Below are positions 17,853-26,381 of a stretch of DNA of 64,000 nt, one piece after another. Numbering within the stretch: position 1 is the stretch's first letter; every line of letters begins with the position of its first letter. A program made the position numbers and the translations under genes. The DNA is taken from contig NC_017955.1 of the NCBI RefSeq assembly GCF_000306785.1, positions 2,294,001 through 2,358,000 of the forward strand. Direction: 5' to 3'. Source of the DNA: Modestobacter italicus (lineage in GTDB: Bacteria; Actinomycetota; Actinomycetes; Mycobacteriales; Geodermatophilaceae). Below the pieces are notes generated by a model. That model had not been told where the DNA came from. It was given only the letters and a program-made list of their open reading frames with translations, and made no database searches.

Positions 17853-19630
17853 CAGAGGGCACCGACCGGGGCCGGCGCCGGGACGTCGCTGAGGATCTCG
17901 ACGCGGCCGGTGGAGCCGTTGACCCGTACGCGGTCGCCGGTCTTGATCCGGCGGGTCGCGTCGGAGGTGCCGACGACGGCGGGGATGCCGAACTCGCGGG
18001 AGACGACGGCGGGGTGCGAGGCCATGCCGCCGGCGTCGGTGACCAGGCCGGAGATCTTGGTGAACAGCACGACCCAGGACGGGCTGGTCATCCGGCAGAC
18101 GATGATCTCGTCGCGCTGCACCTCGCCGAACTGCTCGGCCGACAGCACCACGCGGGCGGTGCCCTCGATGATGCCGGCCGAGGCGGGCAGGCCCGGGATC
18201 TCGGCGTCGTGCGAGGGCGCCGGCCGGTTCAGCTTCTCCGGGAACGCCCACAGCGACCAGTACGGGAAGCCGACCTGGGACTCGGTGGCCGTGCCGATCC
18301 AGTCCCGCGGCCGCACCTCGTAGGCGTCCTCGCGGGCGTCCCGGCGGTCGCCGACGAGCTCCTGGGCGTCGAAGGAGTTGCTGCCGGCCATCAGCCGGCG
18401 CAGCTCGTTGTACTTCAGGTACATGACGTCCTCGGCGTCGTCGAGCCGGCCCTCCTCGACCAGCTTGCGGCCGATCGCCACGAGCACCAGCCGCACCCGG
18501 GCGTTGGTGCCCTGGTCGATGTAGAAGTGGTGGTCGGGGGTCAGCGGGTTCATCCGCAGGCTCAGCTCGAGCGCCCGGGCCAGCTCGTCGCGCGCCGGGC
18601 CCTCCTCGACGCCCTCGAAGACCTCCGCCTTGGCCTTCGCCAGGTCGTCGGCGACGGCCTGCAGCTCGGCGGGGTAGTCGTAGTCGCTCTCCAGGTAGCC
18701 GCGGATCGCCTCGACGATCGGCGCCGGGTCCTCCCGCCAGGTCCGGAAGGAGAACTCGTGGGCGTACATCGACTTGTAGCCGAAGGTCTGCTGGTAGGGC
18801 TCGATGTGCTCGGCGAGGAACGCTCGGCCGGCGTCGGTGCCCTCCAGGGCGCGGATCACGTCGCCGGCGGTGGCCTTCTCGAAGGCCCGGGCGACCTCGC
18901 CCTGCTCCTTCGCCACCAGCTCCTTGATCTTCCAGAGCTCCTCGATGGAGTCCCAGTTGCGGTTCTCCGTCGAGCTCTGCAGCCGGCCCATCAGCGCGGA
19001 GTGGTCACCCTCGCCCTTCGCGGCGGCGACGGCGGCGTTGAGCGCGAGGGTGGAGGAGAACTGGGCGAAGTTGAGCACCCAGTGGATCTGCCAGTGCCGG
19101 TCGTGCATGTCGATCGCGTCCTCGAGCAGGATCGCGAGCTCGACCAGGCTGGCGGCGTCGTGTTCGTAGGTGTCGAAGCGGACGAAGTTGCGCTCCATCT
19201 CCGGGCGCAGCCGGTCGCGCCACCAGACGAGGAAGTGCTCGGCGTAGTACGGCAGCGTCCAGCCCATGTAGGCGCCGAGCTCGGCCGGGTCGCCGGCGTC
19301 CAGCGGCACCCGCGGGGTGTACCGGGCGCCGTACTCCGAGGCCTCCGCCGACAGCCCCGGGGTCGCCGGGATGGCCGCGGTGTACACGTAGCCGTTGACG
19401 ACCTTGGAGATCCAGTCGGAGGCGAACGGCGTGCCGAAGCGCCGGAACATGTAGTCGCACTTGAGCCACCAGCCGCCGATGTCGGCGTACATGGGCGAGA
19501 TCGGGTTGGGGATGTGCAGGTCGTCGTGCACCCAGAAGAGCTCGCGCTGGCCCTCCTCCCACTGCACCGGGAAGTCGTCGTCCCCGTGGAAGGTCGCCAG
19601 GACTGTGTCGTCGACGCTGTCGTCGCTCAT
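17852..19630 (-). CDS. PEP-utilising phosphohistidine (mobile-domain) subunit of a split dikinase, PpsA/CreI-like
   Basis: 592 residues. The C-terminal ~80 residues are the swivelling phosphohistidine domain: TDAGGMASHPAVVSREFG, with the phosphorylatable His at residue 539, followed by GIPAVVGT. The first ~480 residues (WEEGQRELFWVHDDLHIPNP near the start, LRMNPLTPDHHFYIDQG later) are not PEP-synthase catalytic barrel. They resemble the substrate-handling part of phenylphosphate synthase alpha and CreI-like proteins. Overlaps the ATP-grasp subunit by 4 bp. It heads a five-gene operon behind a TCGATNATCGA-like operator at 19706-19722. Predicted job: ATP-dependent phosphorylation of a hydroxylated aromatic or similar substrate. 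Confidence 0.82.
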   Translation of the reverse strand: MSDDSVDDTVLATFHGDDDFPVQWEEGQRELFWVHDDLHIPNPISPMYADIGGWWLKCDYMFRRFGTPFASDWISKVVNGYVYTAAIPATPGLSAEASEYGARYTPRVPLDAGDPAELGAYMGWTLPYYAEHFLVWWRDRLRPEMERNFVRFDTYEHDAASLVELAILLEDAIDMHDRHWQIHWVLNFAQFSSTLALNAAVAAAKGEGDHSALMGRLQSSTENRNWDSIEELWKIKELVAKEQGEVARAFEKATAGDVIRALEGTDAGRAFLAEHIEPYQQTFGYKSMYAHEFSFRTWREDPAPIVEAIRGYLESDYDYPAELQAVADDLAKAKAEVFEGVEEGPARDELARALELSLRMNPLTPDHHFYIDQGTNARVRLVLVAIGRKLVEEGRLDDAEDVMYLKYNELRRLMAGSNSFDAQELVGDRRDAREDAYEVRPRDWIGTATESQVGFPYWSLWAFPEKLNRPAPSHDAEIPGLPASAGIIEGTARVVLSAEQFGEVQRDEIIVCRMTSPSWVVLFTKISGLVTDAGGMASHPAVVSREFGIPAVVGTSDATRRIKTGDRVRVNGSTGRVEILSDVPAPAPVGAL

Positions 19631-19705
19631 GCCCACTCCGTCGTGAGTCGGTGTCTGGTGCCGTGCCGGCGCGGTCACCGGCGGCCGTTGCCGGCCCGCG
19701 CGGCG

Positions 19706-19722
19706 AACAATCGATAATCAAG
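19706..19722. promoter_or_regulatory. Regulon operator site A (dikinase operon)
   Basis: ATCGATAATCAA sits about 80 bp upstream of the dikinase operon start. It matches the shared palindrome TCGATNATCGA at 10 of 11 positions, and its GATTATCG core on the minus strand is the same as at the livK site. Confidence 0.7.
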
Positions 19723-19836
19723 CAGATGGGTGTGACGCGCGTCAACCCTCTGTGGTGACGCAGGTCGCAGGACGCTCGCCGGGCCCCGGCCGGGCGGGGT
19801 AGCGGCTTGACAGCGTCCGGATCCGGAGGGCTCACT

Positions 19837-19875
19837 ATCGATGAGCGCGCCGTCCCAGCGCCGGCGATCGATGAG
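19837..19875. promoter_or_regulatory. Putative autoregulatory repeats at gntR1
   Basis: ATCGATGAG occurs at 19837-19845 and again at 19867-19875, exactly 30 bp apart (about three helical turns), between a TTGACA-like -35 element (19807-19812) and the chosen gntR start at 19886. These are half-matches to the regulon palindrome and could be a weak autoregulatory operator. Confidence 0.45.
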
Positions 19876-19885
19876 AGGGGCCCGC

Positions 19886-20584
19886 ATGGCATCGGCGCCG
19901 CAGCGTCCCGTCCTGCTCCGCGAGGAGATCAAGGAGCGCATCGTCGAGCGGATCCTCGACGGCACGTACGGGCCGGGCGAGCGGATCGTGGAGAGCGCGG
20001 TGGCCGCGGAGTTCGGCGTGAGCCAGGCGCCGGTCCGGGAGGCGCTGCGCGACCTGGAGGCCATGCGCTTCGTCGAGAGCCAGCCGCACCGCGGCGCGCG
20101 GGTGCGCGAGGTGAGCACCGAGGAGCTCGTGCAGATCTACCCGGTGCGGGCGGCGCTGGAGGAGGTCGCCGGCCGGGAGGCGGCGCCGCGGATCACCGAC
20201 GAGCAGCTCGGGCTGCTGGCCGAGGAGCTGGCCGGCATGCGCCGGGCCGCCGACGCCGGCGACCTGCACGCGCTGATGGTCCACGACACCCGCTTCCACG
20301 AGGTCATCGTCGAGGCCGCCGGCAACCAGGTGCTGCTCGACGTCTGGCGCTCCCTGCGGGTGGAGGCCCGCAGCCTGGTCAGCGCGCTCAAGAGCCACTC
20401 CGACCTGCACTCGATCGCGGAGCTGCACCGGCCGGTGCTGCAGGCCGTGCAGTTCCGCGACCCCGACTTCCTCGGCCGGGAGATGCGCGCCCACATCGAG
20501 TTCTTCGGCGCCTCGGTCATCTCCCACCTCCGCCGGGACGCCGTCGCGGTCCCTCACGCCACGGAGGGCTCCACCCCGAGGTAG
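19886..20584 (+). CDS. GntR family regulator 1 (FadR/VanR-like)
   Basis: 232 residues. The winged-helix DNA-binding domain reads LREEIKERIVERILDG, RIVESAVAAEFGVSQAPVRE and ALRDLEAMRFVE, with HRGARVRE as the wing. The C-terminal FCD domain has VRAALEEVAGREAA and metal-ligand-type D-x-x-F-H (DTRFHEVIVEAAGN) and later His residues, so it likely binds a carboxylate ligand with a metal. ATG 19886 is preferred because GAGAGGGG is 5 nt upstream. It is divergent from the dikinase operon and convergent (31-bp overlap) with livF. It is 1 of 3 closely related GntR proteins in this window. Confidence 0.88.
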   Translation: MASAPQRPVLLREEIKERIVERILDGTYGPGERIVESAVAAEFGVSQAPVREALRDLEAMRFVESQPHRGARVREVSTEELVQIYPVRAALEEVAGREAAPRITDEQLGLLAEELAGMRRAADAGDLHALMVHDTRFHEVIVEAAGNQVLLDVWRSLRVEARSLVSALKSHSDLHSIAELHRPVLQAVQFRDPDFLGREMRAHIEFFGASVISHLRRDAVAVPHATEGSTPR

Positions 20585-21279
20585 CGGCGCTGGGCGTCGG
20601 GGTCGGCGAGCAGCTCGGCCGACGTGGTCTCCAGCGCGACCTCGCCGTGCACCATCACCAGCAGCCGGTCGGCCACCGCCGTGGCCATGCCGAGGTTCTG
20701 CTCGACCAGCAGCAGGGTGAGCCCCTCGGCGACCAGCGTCCGGCAGGTCTCGGTCAGCTGCTCCACGATCGTCGGCGCCAGCCCCTCCGACGGCTCGTCC
20801 ATCAGCAGCAGCTTGGGGTTGGTCAGCAGCGCCCGGCCGATCGCGAGCATCTGCTGCTCGCCACCGGACAGCATCGCCGCGCTCACCTTCCGCCGCTCGG
20901 CCAGCCGCGGGTACAGGTCGTAGACGGCGTCGACGTCCCACTGCCCGCGGCCGACGAGCGAGCGGCTGAGCATCCGCAGGTGCTCGTCGGTGGTCAGCGA
21001 GGGGAAGATCCGCCGGCCCTGCGGGACGTAGGCGATGCCCCGGCGGCAGATGTCGTAGGACGGCCGGCCGAGGATCTCCTCGCCGTCCAGTCGGATCGAC
21101 CCGCGGGCGCGCGGTGGCGTGATGCCCATGATCGCCTTGCACAGGGTCGACTTCCCCATGCCGTTGCGGCCGACGATGCCGGTCGAGCGCTGCCCGACGG
21201 AGGCCGACAGCGCGTGCAGCACGTGCGCGCTGCCGTAGTGGGCGTCGAGGCCGGAGATCTCCAGCACCTGCTCAGACAT
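20554..21279 (-). CDS. livF: Branched-chain-amino-acid-type ABC transporter ATPase LivF
   Basis: 241 residues. Walker A GRNGMGKST, signature LSGGEQQMLAIGRAL, Walker B LLLMDEPSEGLAP and the LivF-specific stretch TLLLVEQNLGMATAVADR. It is the last gene of livH-livM-livG-livF, each overlapping the next by 4-8 bp. Liv-type importers in actinobacterial catabolic clusters often carry aromatic acids or amides rather than leucine. The surrounding regulon suggests that here (inference). Confidence 0.93.
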   Translation of the reverse strand: MSEQVLEISGLDAHYGSAHVLHALSASVGQRSTGIVGRNGMGKSTLCKAIMGITPPRARGSIRLDGEEILGRPSYDICRRGIAYVPQGRRIFPSLTTDEHLRMLSRSLVGRGQWDVDAVYDLYPRLAERRKVSAAMLSGGEQQMLAIGRALLTNPKLLLMDEPSEGLAPTIVEQLTETCRTLVAEGLTLLLVEQNLGMATAVADRLLVMVHGEVALETTSAELLADPDAQRRYLGVEPSVA

Positions 21280-22036
21280 GGGCCTTCCCCAGGTAGAGGT
21301 CGTGGACGCGCTGGTCGGCCCGGATCTCGGCCGGTGTGCCCTCGACGATCACGACCCCGTCGTGCATCATCGTCACCCGCTCGGCCACGGTCAGGGCCAC
21401 GTCCATGTCGTGCTCGATCAGCAGCAGGGTCACGTCCCGGTCCAGGGAGAGCAGGAGCGCGGTCAGCAGCTGCCGCTCGGACCGGGAGAGCCCCGCCGCC
21501 GGTTCGTCCAGCAGCAGCATCCGCGGCTCGGCGACCAGCGCCAGGCCGATCTCCAGCTGCCGCTGCTCCCCGTGCGACAGGTCGCCGGCGAGGGTGTCCA
21601 GCCGGTCGGTCATGCCGACGCTGGCCGCCGTCGCGCGGGCGCGCTCCCGCGCCGTCCGGTCGCGTGCGCTGCGCAGCAACCGGAACCGGCCGCCGTCGAC
21701 GCCCACGGCGGCCAGGTAGAGGTTGTCCTCGACGGTGAGCCCGGTGAGCAGCCGCGAGGTCTGGAACGTCCGGGACAGGCCGGCGCGGGTGCGCTGCCGG
21801 GCACCCAGCCGGGTGGCCTCCGCGCCGAACAGCTCGATGCTGCCCGAGGTGGGGGTGTCCGCCCCGGCGATCAGGTTGAACAGCGTGGACTTGCCCGCGC
21901 CGTTGGGGCCCAGCACCGCCCGGCGCTCGCCGGGGGCGATGTCCAGGTCGACGTCGCGGACGGCGACCACGCCGCCGAAGCGCCGGGTCACCCCCCGCAC
22001 GCGCAGCACCGGCTCGGGGTGGACGGCGTCGGTCAC
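21272..22036 (-). CDS. livG: Branched-chain-amino-acid-type ABC transporter ATPase LivG
   Basis: 254 residues. Walker A GPNGAGKST, the LivG hallmark RTRAGLSRTFQTSRLLTGLT, signature LSHGEQRQLEIGLAL, Walker B LLLDEPAAGLS and IEHDMDVALTVAERV. GTG 22036 overlaps the livM stop (GTGA). Energises import through LivH and LivM together with LivF. The binding protein is not in this operon; the likely partner is encoded at 28910-30295. Confidence 0.93.
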   Translation of the reverse strand: MTDAVHPEPVLRVRGVTRRFGGVVAVRDVDLDIAPGERRAVLGPNGAGKSTLFNLIAGADTPTSGSIELFGAEATRLGARQRTRAGLSRTFQTSRLLTGLTVEDNLYLAAVGVDGGRFRLLRSARDRTARERARATAASVGMTDRLDTLAGDLSHGEQRQLEIGLALVAEPRMLLLDEPAAGLSRSERQLLTALLLSLDRDVTLLLIEHDMDVALTVAERVTMMHDGVVIVEGTPAEIRADQRVHDLYLGKAHV

Positions 22037-23073
22037 AGGGCGCTCCTCGAGGACACCGGGACGGGGGCGGCGGGCGCGCTCGGGACGGTCGGCGCCGGCG
22101 GCGGACCGGCCAGGTGCCGGCGGATCCAGGTGCCCGCGCTGCCGAGCAGGCCGACCACGCCGCCGGGGGAGACCAGCACGATGACCAGGAAGACCACGCC
22201 CAGCCAGGTGGTGAAGCGGTCGGTCCACCCGCGCAGGTAGGTGTCGCAGAGCGTGTAGAGCAACGCCCCGACCCAGGCCCCCTCGAGCCGGTTGAGCCCG
22301 CCGATGACGGCGGTGGTGAGCACCAGGATGGCTATGCCCAGCGAGATCGAGCCGGCCGACATGCGGGTGTTCGACCACGCCGAGAGGACCCCGGCGGCGC
22401 CGGCGACCGGTGCGGCGAGCGTGAAGCCGAGCGTGCGGTGCAGCCGGACGTTGTAGCCCAGCGCGGCCATCCGGACCGGGTCGTCGCGGACGCCCTGCAG
22501 CGCCAGCCCGAACGCCGTCCGGGAGACGTGCCGGAGGCCCAGGAAGACCAGCACCGACACGGCCAGCAGGAAGTAGTACATCCGGGCCGGGTCCTGCACC
22601 GGGTCGCCGATCAGGTCCGGCGGCGGGACGCCGTTGATGCCCTCGTGCGCCCCGAAGGTGGGCACTGCGGCGAAGTAGAAGTACGTCACCTGGGCGAACG
22701 CCAGGGTGATGATCAGGAAGTAGATGCCCTGGCTGCCGCTGGCCACGGCGCCGAAGAGCAGGCCGACGGCGGTGGCGGCGAGGATCCCGGCCAGCGCGGC
22801 CGCCCAGGGGTTCCACCCCGCCTCGACGGAGAGCTTGGCGGCGATCAGCCCGGCCACGCCGAACAGCGCCGTCTGGGCCAGCGACACCATGCCGCCGTAG
22901 CCGGACAGGAAGGTCAGGCTGACCGCCACGATCCCGAGCCACAGCGAGGTCAGGCCGACCTGGCTGGTGACGAAGGTGGAGAACAGCAGCGGTACCAGGG
23001 CGACCAGCAGGAGCAGGGCCGCGAGCACGCCGCGGGTGCCGAGGGTCAGCCATCGGTCCATCGCGCGGGTCAT
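22033..23073 (-). CDS. livM: Branched-chain-amino-acid-type ABC permease LivM
   Basis: 346 residues with about nine to ten transmembrane helices. LivM features: TFLSGYGGMVSLAQTALFGV (cytoplasmic loop contacting LivG), the GINGVPPPDL region, a RTAFGLALQGVRDDPVRM coupling segment, and GGLNRLEGAWVGA. The C-terminus is a Pro/Ala-rich cytoplasmic tail. The start ATG 23073 overlaps the livH stop. It forms the heterodimeric channel with LivH. Confidence 0.92.
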   Translation of the reverse strand: MTRAMDRWLTLGTRGVLAALLLLVALVPLLFSTFVTSQVGLTSLWLGIVAVSLTFLSGYGGMVSLAQTALFGVAGLIAAKLSVEAGWNPWAAALAGILAATAVGLLFGAVASGSQGIYFLIITLAFAQVTYFYFAAVPTFGAHEGINGVPPPDLIGDPVQDPARMYYFLLAVSVLVFLGLRHVSRTAFGLALQGVRDDPVRMAALGYNVRLHRTLGFTLAAPVAGAAGVLSAWSNTRMSAGSISLGIAILVLTTAVIGGLNRLEGAWVGALLYTLCDTYLRGWTDRFTTWLGVVFLVIVLVSPGGVVGLLGSAGTWIRRHLAGPPPAPTVPSAPAAPVPVSSRSAL

Positions 23074-24095
23074 CGCGCCTTCCCGAAGAGTCCGGTCGGC
23101 CGCACCGCGAGGATCGCGGCGAGCAGCACGAAGGTGAGCAGGGCGGAGAGATTGGCGTACTCGGCCGGCAGGTACGCGCTGGCGTACTGGTCGACCAGGC
23201 CCAGCAGCAGGGCGCCGATGGCGGCGCCGCCGAGGCTGCCCATGCCGCCGACGATGACCACGACGAGGGCGCTGACCAGGAACGACTGGTCCTGGCCGGG
23301 CGCCAGCGAGAGCGCGGTGCCGGCGAAGGCGCCGCCCAGGCCGGCCAGCGCGGAGCCGACGAAGAACGCGCCGGCGAACACCAGCTGGACGTTCACCCCG
23401 AGCGCCGAGGTCATCTGCGTGTCGTCGACGCCGGCGCGCACCACCATCCCCACCCGGGTGCGGGTGTAGACCAGCCAGAACAGCACGCCCACGAGCAGGG
23501 CGGCCACCAGCATCGCGATGCGGAAGGTCGGGTAGGAGAGGTCGTAGACACCGAGGGGCAGCGGCTGGGCCAGGGACTCCGGCGGCGCGATGGCCGTCGG
23601 GGTCGCCCCGAAGTAGGCGAGCATCTGGTCGGCCAGGATCAGCGAGACCGCGATGGTGATCAGCGCCTGGCGCAGGTCCTGCCCCTGGTTCCAGCGCAGG
23701 AAGAGCTGGTGCATGACCAGCCCGACGCCGCCGCTGACGAGCATCGCCAGCGCCGCGGCCAGCCACCAGGACATGCCGGCGTCCTGCACCAGGGTCAGCG
23801 CCACGTACCCGCCGAGCAGGAACAGCGCGCCGTGGGCCAGGTTGGTGACCCGCAGCAGGCCGAAGATCAGCGTCAGCCCGCTGGCGCTGATGAAGTACAG
23901 ACCGGCGAGGGTGAGCCCGTTGAGCGTGATGAGGATGAACGTCGGGACGTTGCCCGTGCTCCCCAGGCCCTTCTCGAAGGCCTGCCACAGCACCCCGAGG
24001 AGTCCGAGGACGCCGATCACCACCGCGGCGGTCGCGGCCACCGGGAGGTGCGGTCGGGGTGCCGAGCGGCGCACCGCTGTCGTCTGTGTGGCCAT
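23070..24095 (-). CDS. livH: Branched-chain-amino-acid-type ABC permease LivH
   Basis: 341 residues, about eight to nine helices. LivH hallmarks: GLTLAGLYFISASGLTLIFG, RVTNLAHGALFLLGGY, and RAGVDDTQMTSALGVNV followed by GGMGSLGGAAIGALLLG. ATG 24095 is chosen over the in-frame codon at 24158, which would place the operator at 24130 inside the gene. First gene of livHMGF and divergent from the Tm-1-like gene; both share the operator at 24130-24146. Confidence 0.92.
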   Translation of the reverse strand: MATQTTAVRRSAPRPHLPVAATAAVVIGVLGLLGVLWQAFEKGLGSTGNVPTFILITLNGLTLAGLYFISASGLTLIFGLLRVTNLAHGALFLLGGYVALTLVQDAGMSWWLAAALAMLVSGGVGLVMHQLFLRWNQGQDLRQALITIAVSLILADQMLAYFGATPTAIAPPESLAQPLPLGVYDLSYPTFRIAMLVAALLVGVLFWLVYTRTRVGMVVRAGVDDTQMTSALGVNVQLVFAGAFFVGSALAGLGGAFAGTALSLAPGQDQSFLVSALVVVIVGGMGSLGGAAIGALLLGLVDQYASAYLPAEYANLSALLTFVLLAAILAVRPTGLFGKAR

Positions 24096-24129
24096 GCAAC
24101 GCACCGAGCCCTTCGCGCCCTTGCGGGGG

Positions 24130-24146
24130 AACCGATAATCGATTAG
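24130..24146. promoter_or_regulatory. Regulon operator site C (livHMGF / Tm-1-like divergent promoter)
   Basis: AACCGATAATCGATT (24130-24144) lies between divergent livH and the UPF0261 gene. Its reverse complement is identical over 15 bp to the livK site at 28843-28857. It matches TCGATNATCGA at 10 of 11 positions. Confidence 0.8.
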
Positions 24147-24186
24147 GCATGTGACCACATGACCTGGATCACGTCAAGGAGCTGAA

Positions 24187-25398
24187 GTGAGTCCTCCGAC
24201 CGTCGTCCTCGTGGGCACCCTGGACACCAAGGGCGACGAGTACGCGTTCCTGCGCGCACGGCTGCACCAGGCCGGCGTCGCCACCCTGCTGGTGGACGTC
24301 GGCACGCAGGGGCCGCCGCGCACCTCGCCCGACGTGCCGCGGGAGGAGGTGGCCGCCGCGGGCGGGTTCGACCTCGCCGACCTGACCGACCGGGGGGCCG
24401 CCGTGGCGGCCATGTGCGCGGCCGCGCCGCTGGTGGTCCGCCGGCTCTTCGACGAGGGCCGCTGCCAGGGGGTGCTGGCCGCCGGCGGGTCGGGCAACAC
24501 CGCCATCGCGACCGCGGCCATGCGGGCGCTGCCGGTGGGGGTGCCCAAGCTGGTGGTCTCCACGATGGCCTCCGGCGACACCGCGGCCTACGTCGACGTC
24601 AGCGACGTGACGATGATGCCGGCCGTCACCGACGTCGCCGGGCTCAACTCGGTCTCCGCGCGCATCCTCGCCAACGCCGCGGCCGCGGTGGCCGGCATGG
24701 TCAGCGCGCCGCCGGTCGAGCTGGACTCGTCCCGCCCGGTCGTCGCGGCGACGATGTTCGGCGTCACCACCGCGGCGGTCACCACCGCGCGGCAGGAGCT
24801 GGAGCGCCGCGGCTACGAGGTGCTCGTCTTCCACGCGACCGGCACCGGCGGGCGCAGCATGGAGAGCCTGGTCGAGTCCGGGTTCGTCACCGGCGTGCTG
24901 GACCTGACGACGACGGAGCTCGCCGACGACCTGGTCGGCGGGGTGCTGTCGGCCGGGCCGCATCGGCTGGAGGCGGCCGGCCGGGCAGGCGTGCCGCAGG
25001 TCGTCTCGCTCGGTGCGCTGGACATGGTCAACTTCGGCCCGCGCGCGTCGGTGCCCGACCGGTTCGCCGACCGGCAGCTCTACGTGCACAACCCGAGCAT
25101 CACGCTGATGCGCACCACGTTGGAGGAGTGCGCCGAGCTCGGCCGCCGGGTGGGTGCCAAGCTCAGCGCGGCCACCGGGCCGGTCGCGCTCTTCGTCCCG
25201 CTGCGGGGCGTCTCGGCGATCTCCGGCGAGGGTGGCCCGTTCGCCGACCCGGAGGCCGACGCCGCGCTGCTGGCCGGGCTGCGCGAGACGCTCGCGCCGT
25301 CGGTCGAGGTGCACGAGGTCGACACGGACGTGAACGACCCCGCGTTCGCCGTGGCCATGGCGGCGCGGCTCGACGAGTTCCTGGGAGGCGCACGATGA
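24187..25398 (+). CDS. UPF0261 / Tm-1-like ATP-binding domain protein (copy 1)
   Basis: 403 residues. The family signature [17 protein letters not shown] is at residues ~10-26, with [49 protein letters not shown] and [13 protein letters not shown] further on. This is the N-terminal half of the tomato antiviral Tm-1 protein and of fungal homologues. The bacterial function is unknown. GTG 24187 has AAGGAG 4 nt upstream. Its stop overlaps the ATG of the TIM-barrel gene, which corresponds to the C-terminal half of Tm-1, so the pair is a two-gene form of a fused eukaryotic protein. Under the shared operator at 24130. Confidence 0.88.
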   Translation: MSPPTVVLVGTLDTKGDEYAFLRARLHQAGVATLLVDVGTQGPPRTSPDVPREEVAAAGGFDLADLTDRGAAVAAMCAAAPLVVRRLFDEGRCQGVLAAGGSGNTAIATAAMRALPVGVPKLVVSTMASGDTAAYVDVSDVTMMPAVTDVAGLNSVSARILANAAAAVAGMVSAPPVELDSSRPVVAATMFGVTTAAVTTARQELERRGYEVLVFHATGTGGRSMESLVESGFVTGVLDLTTTELADDLVGGVLSAGPHRLEAAGRAGVPQVVSLGALDMVNFGPRASVPDRFADRQLYVHNPSITLMRTTLEECAELGRRVGAKLSAATGPVALFVPLRGVSAISGEGGPFADPEADAALLAGLRETLAPSVEVHEVDTDVNDPAFAVAMAARLDEFLGGAR

Positions 25399-26222
25399 AC
25401 GGTGAGCAGGCGCGGCAGCGGCTGCGGGAGACCCGCGCGGCCGGCGGCACGATCGTCGGGGCCGGCGCGGGCACCGGGCTGTCCGCGAAGTGCGCGGAGG
25501 CCGGTGGCGCCGACCTGATCATCATCTACAACTCCGGCCGCTACCGGATGGCCGGCTGCGGCTCCCTCGCCGGACTGATGCCCTACGGCGACGCCAACGC
25601 GATCGTGCTGGACATGGCCGCGGAGGTGTTGCCGGTGGTCCGGGAGACCCCGGTGCTCGCCGGGGTCTGCGGCACCGACCCCTTCCGGCTGATGGACCGG
25701 TTCCTGCGCCAGGTCGAGGACACCGGCTTCGCCGGGGTGCAGAACTTCCCGACGGTCGGGCTCATCGACGGGGTCTTCCGGGCCAACCTCGAGGAGACCG
25801 GGATGAGCTACGCGCAGGAGGTCGAGATGATCGGCCTGGCCGCCGAGCGCGGGCTGCTCACCGCGCCGTACGTGTTCGACGTCGCCTCCACCGAGGCCAT
25901 GACCCGGGCCGGGGCCGACGTGCTGGTCCCGCACATGGGGCTGACCACGAAGGGCAGCATCGGGGCGCAGACCGCGCGGACGCTCGACGACTGCGTGGCG
26001 CTGGTCCAGGAGATGCACGACGCGGCGGTGGCGATCAACCCCGACGTCATCGTGCTGTGCCACGGCGGGCCGATCGCCGAGCCGGACGACGCGCAGTACG
26101 TCCTGGAGCGCACCCGCGGGGTGGTCGGCTTCTTCGGCGCCTCCAGCATGGAGCGCCTGCCGACCGAGGTGGCGATCACCGAGAACATGCGGCGGTTCAA
26201 GCAGGTCCGCACCGCTCCTTGA
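25395..26222 (+). CDS. PEP-hydrolase-like TIM-barrel protein (Tm-1 C-terminal half)
   Basis: 275 residues. Typical of the TIM-barrel family often annotated phosphoenolpyruvate hydrolase: [72 protein letters not shown], and [17 protein letters not shown] at the end. It overlaps the UPF0261 gene by 4 bp. The enzymatic activity of the family is not settled; a lyase or hydrolase on a phosphorylated or C3 keto-acid substrate is possible. Context: same regulon as a PEP-synthase-like dikinase and a phosphatase. Confidence 0.85.
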   Translation: MNGEQARQRLRETRAAGGTIVGAGAGTGLSAKCAEAGGADLIIIYNSGRYRMAGCGSLAGLMPYGDANAIVLDMAAEVLPVVRETPVLAGVCGTDPFRLMDRFLRQVEDTGFAGVQNFPTVGLIDGVFRANLEETGMSYAQEVEMIGLAAERGLLTAPYVFDVASTEAMTRAGADVLVPHMGLTTKGSIGAQTARTLDDCVALVQEMHDAAVAINPDVIVLCHGGPIAEPDDAQYVLERTRGVVGFFGASSMERLPTEVAITENMRRFKQVRTAP

Positions 26223-26251
26223 CGGGCGGTCCGCGTCACCGTAGCTTCCTC

Positions 26252-26267
26252 ATCGATCATCGATGAT
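26252..26267. promoter_or_regulatory. Regulon operator site D (gntR2 promoter)
   Basis: ATCGATCATCGAT (26252-26264) is a perfect palindrome around one base and an exact match to TCGATNATCGA. It lies 118 bp upstream of the gntR2 start, with a further overlapping ATCGATGATC. A likely autoregulatory site. Confidence 0.75.
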
Positions 26268-26381
26268 CCAGACGGTGATGCGGACCTCCCGGTGTCCGGC
26301 GGAGTGACCCCGGGGGCACCGGGATCATGGGCGGGGGCGCGCGCACGTGCGCCCCTCGACCCGCCAGAACTGGAGGTGGCC

